Shown here: piece by piece, positions 31,642-35,471 of the stretch
Layout of the letters: each line of letters begins with the position of its first letter
How positions within the stretch are numbered: the first letter of the stretch is position 1
Assembly: GCA_964418425.1 (NCBI GenBank)
Contig: CAYQLT010000026.1
Coordinates: 1 to 35,471, forward strand
Direction of reading: 5' to 3'
DNA length: 35,471 bases
Origin: CAYQLT01 sp964418425
GTDB lineage: Bacteria > Bacillota > Limnochordia > Limnochordales > Geochordaceae
Translations under genes and position numbers: made by a program
Notes under the pieces: generated by a model
What the model was told of the DNA's origin: nothing
Databases searched by the model: none
Seen by the model: the letters and a program-made list of their open reading frames with translations, nothing else

Positions 31642-32613
31642 CTAGCGGAGCACCCCGGCCTCCCGGTAAAACCGCTCGGCCCCGGGGTGCAGGGGGATGG
31701 GCATGGCGTCCAGCGCCGCCTCCAGCGTGATCTGCCGGGCCGCCGCGTGCGCCTGGTAAAGGGTGTTGAGGTCGCTCATGACTGCCTTCAGGATCTGGTA
31801 GACCAAATTCTCCTCCAGCTCCGCCCGAGCCACCAGAATCGCCCGAACCGCCGCCGTCGCCACAGGCTGGTCGATGCCCTTGTACACGCCGCCCGGGATC
31901 ACTTCCCGGGTGTAGAAGGGGTAGCGCTCCCGCAGCCACGCCAGCTTGGCGTCGTCGATCTCCACCAGACGCACCGGTGTGACGACCGCCACATCCTGGA
32001 TCGCCGAGGCGCCCACGCCCACGGTGAAGAAGGCCGCATCCAGCCGGCCGTCCTTCAGGTAGTCCGAGGCCTCCGCCGCCCCCAGGCGCTCCACCCGCCC
32101 CAGGTCAGCGAACGAAAGCCCGTAGGCCTCGAGAAACTGCTGCGCGTTGGCCTCGGTGCCCGAACCCAGCGGCCCCACCGCCACGCGCTTGCCGCGCAGG
32201 TCGGCCACGGTTCGGATGCCCGAGTCCGCCCGGGCCACGATCTGGATGGGCTCCCGGTGCAACCCCAGCACGCCCCGGATGTTGGTCACCGGCTTGCCCT
32301 TGAAGCTCTCCAGCGTGGTGCCCGTATAGGCGTAGTAGCCGATGTCGTTTTGCAAAATGGCCAAATCCGCGTCCCCGGTCTGGATCAGCCTGGCATTGGC
32401 CGCGCTGGCCCCCGACGACTCCACGGTCAGCCGGATGCCCAGGTTGGCGTTGTACACCACCCGGGACATGGCCCCCGCGATGGGGTAGTACACCCCCACG
32501 ACCCAGCCGGACGCCAGCGTCACGAACCTCCGCTGGGCCACTGCCGCGCCGCTCGCCAGCGCGACCGCCACCATCACCACCAGCAGCACCGCCACAAGCC
32601 TCTTCACGTGCAT
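31642..32613 (-). CDS. TAXI-family TRAP transporter solute receptor
   Basis: This is the extracytoplasmic substrate-binding component of the TRAP transporter. A signal peptide (RLVAVLLVVMVAVALASGAAVAQ, residues 4-26) is followed by the TAXI domain: FVTLASGWVVGVYYPIAGAM, LTVESSGASAANARLI, GDADLAILQND, GKRVAVGPLGSGTEANA, and DAAFFTVGVGASAI. Length (323 residues) is normal. ATG 32613 precedes the signal peptide; a GTG six bases downstream is an equal candidate because the nearest SD-like sequence is ambiguous. TAXI receptors are linked to glutamate, glutamine or other dicarboxylates in studied cases, but the substrate cannot be read here. Confidence 0.93.
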   Translation of the reverse strand: MHVKRLVAVLLVVMVAVALASGAAVAQRRFVTLASGWVVGVYYPIAGAMSRVVYNANLGIRLTVESSGASAANARLIQTGDADLAILQNDIGYYAYTGTTLESFKGKPVTNIRGVLGLHREPIQIVARADSGIRTVADLRGKRVAVGPLGSGTEANAQQFLEAYGLSFADLGRVERLGAAEASDYLKDGRLDAAFFTVGVGASAIQDVAVVTPVRLVEIDDAKLAWLRERYPFYTREVIPGGVYKGIDQPVATAAVRAILVARAELEENLVYQILKAVMSDLNTLYQAHAAARQITLEAALDAMPIPLHPGAERFYREAGVLR

Positions 32614-32860
32614 CTCGCCATCGCACCCCCGGCCAGACAGTTTCGACCTCTGCCACCGATTTCCTTCCGCGATTCCCTTCGTAGCCGGCCACACGCCCGC
32701 CCCGGCGCAGCGCCTCCATCCCCCGCCTGGGACGCAAGCTGGCGGGCGCTGGAGACCATCCCGACGGTAGCGCGCTCTGACTCATTACCACGTCAACAGT
32801 CGAATTACCAGGAGAATAGTGCCATGATGGCGTAAACCACCGGCAGGGGGTGAGACGTCG

Positions 32861-34573
32861 GTGGAGGACCACGCTATGGGCCACCCGGCAATCGCAGGGA
32901 CGGAAGAGCTTCGCCGCTCCCTCGCCCATGTCGCCGAGAAGCTTGCGGACATCGAGCGCCAGGTTCAGGCGGTGCGAGCATCCCTGACGTCGTTGGTGCA
33001 GAGCCTTGGGCAGGCCGCAGCACCCGCCCTGCCGGCGCCTGAGCCCCATCCCCTCGAACAGTGGCTGCAAGAGCGGGGCTTGGTCATCAAGCGCCGCCTT
33101 CCGTCCGCCACCCCCGATCCCGTCTTGGATCGCCTCGCCCGCTTCCTTGGAGAGAGGTTTGCGCACCTGGAACCTTTCTATGACGCCCTGAAGCAGCAGG
33201 CGGCAGGACACGAATCCATCAACGTCGTCGACCTGCGTCACGCATCTGCGCTCCAGCTCTCGGACGTCGTCCAGTTTGGCCACCAGCTTTGCGGCTGCGG
33301 GGTTCTGTCCCATTTCCAGTATTTGAGAGGTCAACGCCGCATCATCTTTCTGGTTCAAAAGGACGGACCCCTCGTGAACTTCATAACCGGAGGCTGGTTG
33401 GAACGGTATGTGCTCCGGCAGGCTGTCGTCGCTCTTGAGCGCGGGCTCGGCGAAAAGGTCTGGGCCCTGAACAACATCGTGATCGGGTTGCCCGACGGCG
33501 CCGAAGCCGAGCTTGACATCCTTGTGGGTTCCCGGCAGTCGGTCTGGTGGATCGAATGCACGACGAGCCAGGATTTCAAGGACAAGTTCAGTCATTATAA
33601 ACACCTTCGGGAAGACTTCCTGAAACTTCGCGGTAAGCGCTCCCTGCTGGTGGTCACGCAGAAGTTGACCGAAAAGGACGTGGCGACGGCCGCCGGGTCG
33701 GCCGGCATGACCCTGGTGAGGGTCACCGATCTGGGTGCGCACCTCCTCGCCGGTCTCAAGGTCACCTCCGAGGCATCCGATGGGTCCGTGGCCGCCGAAA
33801 TAGCCAAGCCCGACGTACTCGAGCCATCCCTTCCCATCCCGTCGACGCATGCCAAACTGGTGGTTCCGCCGACGCCTCCCAAGCCGGTTGTTGACGGGCT
33901 CGATCAAGACGTCTCCCCGTACTATAGCGCCCTCAAAAAGGCGGGGCTGAGGCCTGTGGAGGAACACCTGCGGTTCAAGATCATTCGAGACCTCTGCAGG
34001 CTGGCCTCCGAGACCGATGGCGACGCCTCGATGGAGGTCTTAACGGGACGACTCAAGGAGTGGTACGAAGTCACCGGGGAGCCCATATCCAAAAGGGTGA
34101 TCTCCGACGTCCGAAACGCGTTGCGGCGAGCAGGGATGTGCGAAAGATCTGCGTCCGGAGAGTCCGGATTGGTACAGTGGCGGCTTCGAAAAGACCGGAG
34201 CTATCAAGAAATGGAGACCGCCGTCGCGCAGGTCTATCTCTGGACCCTGCTGAAGAACCCGGAGCTTCAAGCCCACGACCCTCTGAAGTGGTATGCCGTC
34301 GCTCGGGTCGTCTACGGCGATCACCTGAACCGGTGGGAAGTGCACCAGCGGATCGCAACGCTCATCACGGAGATGGAGCAGGCAGGACGGGTCATTCGCC
34401 GCAGAACCCCCGATGGGGAGCTCTTGCAAGCCGTGGGGGAAACCTTCTGGAGCCCGGAACCGTCCGAAGGCGCTTCTGCAGCCGGGGTGCAACCGGCAGA
34501 GGGATTTGCTACCGCAGGCGAAGGGCCAGCTTCCGCGACCGTGCCAGCGGCCGGCGAGATGCTCTCACGTTGA
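32861..34573 (+). CDS. PD-(D/E)XK-type nuclease-like protein of unknown role
   Basis: This is a 570-residue multi-domain protein. Residues 15-50 look like a coiled coil. The central part (about 174-290) matches the restriction-endonuclease-like fold seen in DUF1887/Card1-type nucleases: GGWLERYVL (Glu181), AELDILVGS (Asp219) and WWIECTTSQDF (Glu232), followed by LVVTQKLTEKD. In active relatives the last motif is IECKT; here the Lys is Thr234. The C-terminal third (from ISPYYSALKKAGL-like sequence at about 350 to IRRRTPDGELL) contains two helical, winged-helix-like parts. No CARF domain is recognised. GTG 32861 has GGGGGTGAG six bases upstream; ATG 32876 with GGAGG eight bases upstream is as good. 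It is less GC-rich than neighbours, which suggests acquisition. A defence or DNA-repair role is a guess. Confidence 0.65.
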   Translation: MEDHAMGHPAIAGTEELRRSLAHVAEKLADIERQVQAVRASLTSLVQSLGQAAAPALPAPEPHPLEQWLQERGLVIKRRLPSATPDPVLDRLARFLGERFAHLEPFYDALKQQAAGHESINVVDLRHASALQLSDVVQFGHQLCGCGVLSHFQYLRGQRRIIFLVQKDGPLVNFITGGWLERYVLRQAVVALERGLGEKVWALNNIVIGLPDGAEAELDILVGSRQSVWWIECTTSQDFKDKFSHYKHLREDFLKLRGKRSLLVVTQKLTEKDVATAAGSAGMTLVRVTDLGAHLLAGLKVTSEASDGSVAAEIAKPDVLEPSLPIPSTHAKLVVPPTPPKPVVDGLDQDVSPYYSALKKAGLRPVEEHLRFKIIRDLCRLASETDGDASMEVLTGRLKEWYEVTGEPISKRVISDVRNALRRAGMCERSASGESGLVQWRLRKDRSYQEMETAVAQVYLWTLLKNPELQAHDPLKWYAVARVVYGDHLNRWEVHQRIATLITEMEQAGRVIRRRTPDGELLQAVGETFWSPEPSEGASAAGVQPAEGFATAGEGPASATVPAAGEMLSR

Positions 34574-34583
34574 CCGCCCGGCT

Positions 34584-34603
34584 CCGCCGACGCGAGTCGG
34601 CGG
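34584..34603. terminator. GNRA-capped hairpin between convergent genes
   Basis: CCGCCGAC (34584-34591) and GTCGGCGG (34596-34603) form an eight-base-pair stem closed by a GCGA tetraloop, starting 11 bases past the nuclease-like gene. There is no long T-run, so termination is plausible but unproven. It could serve both convergent genes. Confidence 0.45.
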
Positions 34604-34645
34604 CAGCTTAACCGTGCGCCTCCGCCGAAGCGAGCTGGCGCCGAC

Positions 34646-35455
34646 TCAGCCGACGGCCTCCGCCGAAATCTGCCGGCGCCAGTTCGCCACCATTTCGGCC
34701 GCCCAGCGGGCATCGTCTTCGTCGAGGGGAGGCACGGGCGGCCTGGAGTAGTCGATGGTGAGGTCGAAACTGGCGCGGTCGTACAGCCCGGCCAGCAGGG
34801 GCCCGAGGCAGATCACCGGCTCCGGCTCTCCCGGGTCCAGGGGAACGGGAAACTGCGGGACAGGCTGCCTCACGGAAAAAGCGTAGAGGAAGGCTTTTGG
34901 ACGCTCGTGGGCCCGGCTCACGAGGATCCGATAGTGGACGCCACGGGGTTCGGGAGCCATGGGCATGGGCGGGTAGCTGCGGAGCAGGTCGACCTCCACC
35001 AGGCTCGTGCCGCTTGCCAGCACCCGCTCTCGCTTCGCCTCGTAGGCTGTGCGCGCCTGGCCCGGGCGTTTGTTACCCGGGGAGAGAACTTCCACTACGG
35101 TAACCACCTCGCCGGTTCCCGTCCGGCGAATCTCCAGGTACCCCTCCTGCATCTCCCTGGGAACCGGCACGAACACCACCTGCGCTCCCCCCGGGACGGG
35201 AGCGTCCCTGCCGGCGTGGTAGACGGCTGCAGTCTCCCGACTCTCGCCGGCGTGACCTAACGCCACGTCCGGATACACGAAGTACGGGTCGTCGTACGTG
35301 GTCTTGTAAACCCGCCGTTGGATGGCCACGTAGTATTTGGGTCGAAGGCGCGGGCCCAGCTCGTCGTGCAGGGCCACGACCAGGCCCGTGTGCACATGCG
35401 GCCACAGCGTCGGGTCTTCCAGGTACGGGTCCATGCCCGGAAACGGGGAGGGCAC
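34646..35455 (-). CDS. DUF4058 family protein
   Basis: This is a 269-residue protein of the DUF4058 family, common in cyanobacteria and Chloroflexi-like genomes, function unknown. The N-terminal signature PSPFPGMDPYLEDP is unmistakable, followed by WPHVHTGLVVALHDEL and KYYVAIQRRVY. The central VVTVVEVLSPGNKRPG and later LVEVDLLRS resemble the strands of a restriction-endonuclease-like core (Glu in VEVLSP, Lys in GNK), but activity is not established. GTG 35455 was chosen because the family starts directly with M-PSPFPGMDP, and GGGAGAGG lies eight bases upstream; another GTG at 35464 would add three residues. It is convergent with the nuclease-like gene. Confidence 0.9.
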   Translation of the reverse strand: MPSPFPGMDPYLEDPTLWPHVHTGLVVALHDELGPRLRPKYYVAIQRRVYKTTYDDPYFVYPDVALGHAGESRETAAVYHAGRDAPVPGGAQVVFVPVPREMQEGYLEIRRTGTGEVVTVVEVLSPGNKRPGQARTAYEAKRERVLASGTSLVEVDLLRSYPPMPMAPEPRGVHYRILVSRAHERPKAFLYAFSVRQPVPQFPVPLDPGEPEPVICLGPLLAGLYDRASFDLTIDYSRPPVPPLDEDDARWAAEMVANWRRQISAEAVG

Positions 35456-35471
35456 CTTCTCCACCTCTCCC

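Noticed and set aside
32800..32860. A tiny leader peptide (AGGAG followed by ATG ATG GCG TAA near 32824) before the nuclease-like gene.
   Set aside because: It is three codons long, with no attenuator structure seen; probably coincidental.
1..35471. tRNA, rRNA genes or CRISPR arrays.
   Set aside because: No cloverleaf-like or rRNA-like sequence and no regularly spaced repeats were noticed; the only clear tandem repeat is the two-copy one at 6456-6499.

Overview
The window is very GC-rich DNA with tightly packed genes, many GTG and TTG starts and strong purine-rich ribosome binding sites. It looks like a high-GC, deep-branching Bacillota-type bacterium, perhaps of the Limnochordia or a similar thermophilic lineage. 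The lineage is an inference from composition and gene content, because no rRNA or tRNA gene was found to test it.

Layout. (1) 1-4971 (+): a carbohydrate ABC importer (truncated binding protein, two permeases) followed by a six-hairpin glycosidase-like protein. (2) 5068-6324 (+): a membrane diguanylate cyclase. (3) 6325-6920: a gene-poor stretch with a perfect 22-bp tandem repeat and an AT-richer patch. (4) 6921-8289 (+): a LuxR-type regulator with a degenerate receiver domain, then two doubtful small genes. (5) 8413-14352 (-): the most interesting region. A histidine kinase with a cysteine-rich PAS domain and its response regulator lie upstream of a five-gene redox operon. That operon encodes a CuA-domain protein, a polytopic Fe-S protein of the NapH/NosR type, a second CuA-domain protein, a type-1 copper cupredoxin, and an OsmC-family protein. 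The OsmC gene carries an in-frame TGA exactly where the family has its peroxidatic cysteine, followed by a SECIS-like hairpin, so it is very probably a selenoprotein. (6) 14601-16463 (+): an ABC-2 exporter. (7) 16526-17632 (+): a MenC/N-succinylamino-acid-racemase enolase. (8) 17629-21604 (-): a hydroxypyruvate-isomerase-like TIM barrel, a small secreted protein, an HD-GYP protein and a GH3 glycosidase. (9) 21901-27117 (+): a YceI protein, an EamA transporter, a DUF6930-like protein, and pseudouridine catabolism (PsuG and a PfkB kinase). (10) 27235-28677 (+): a secreted PhoX-like protein. (11) 28738-32613 (-): a complete TAXI-type TRAP transporter with its DUF1850 partner. (12) 32861-34573 (+): a PD-(D/E)XK-like nuclease-family protein of unknown role, convergent with a DUF4058 protein.

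How the genes fit together. Regions 1, 8, 9 and 11 point to a heterotroph that scavenges sugars, amino-sugar or wall material, nucleoside breakdown products and organic acids. Region 5 reads as a regulated envelope electron-transfer and peroxide-handling module. Two copies of a CuA site occur without heme-copper oxidase subunit I and without NosZ, so its terminal acceptor is not visible here. The cyclase (region 2) and the HD-GYP protein (region 8) could make and break down c-di-GMP.
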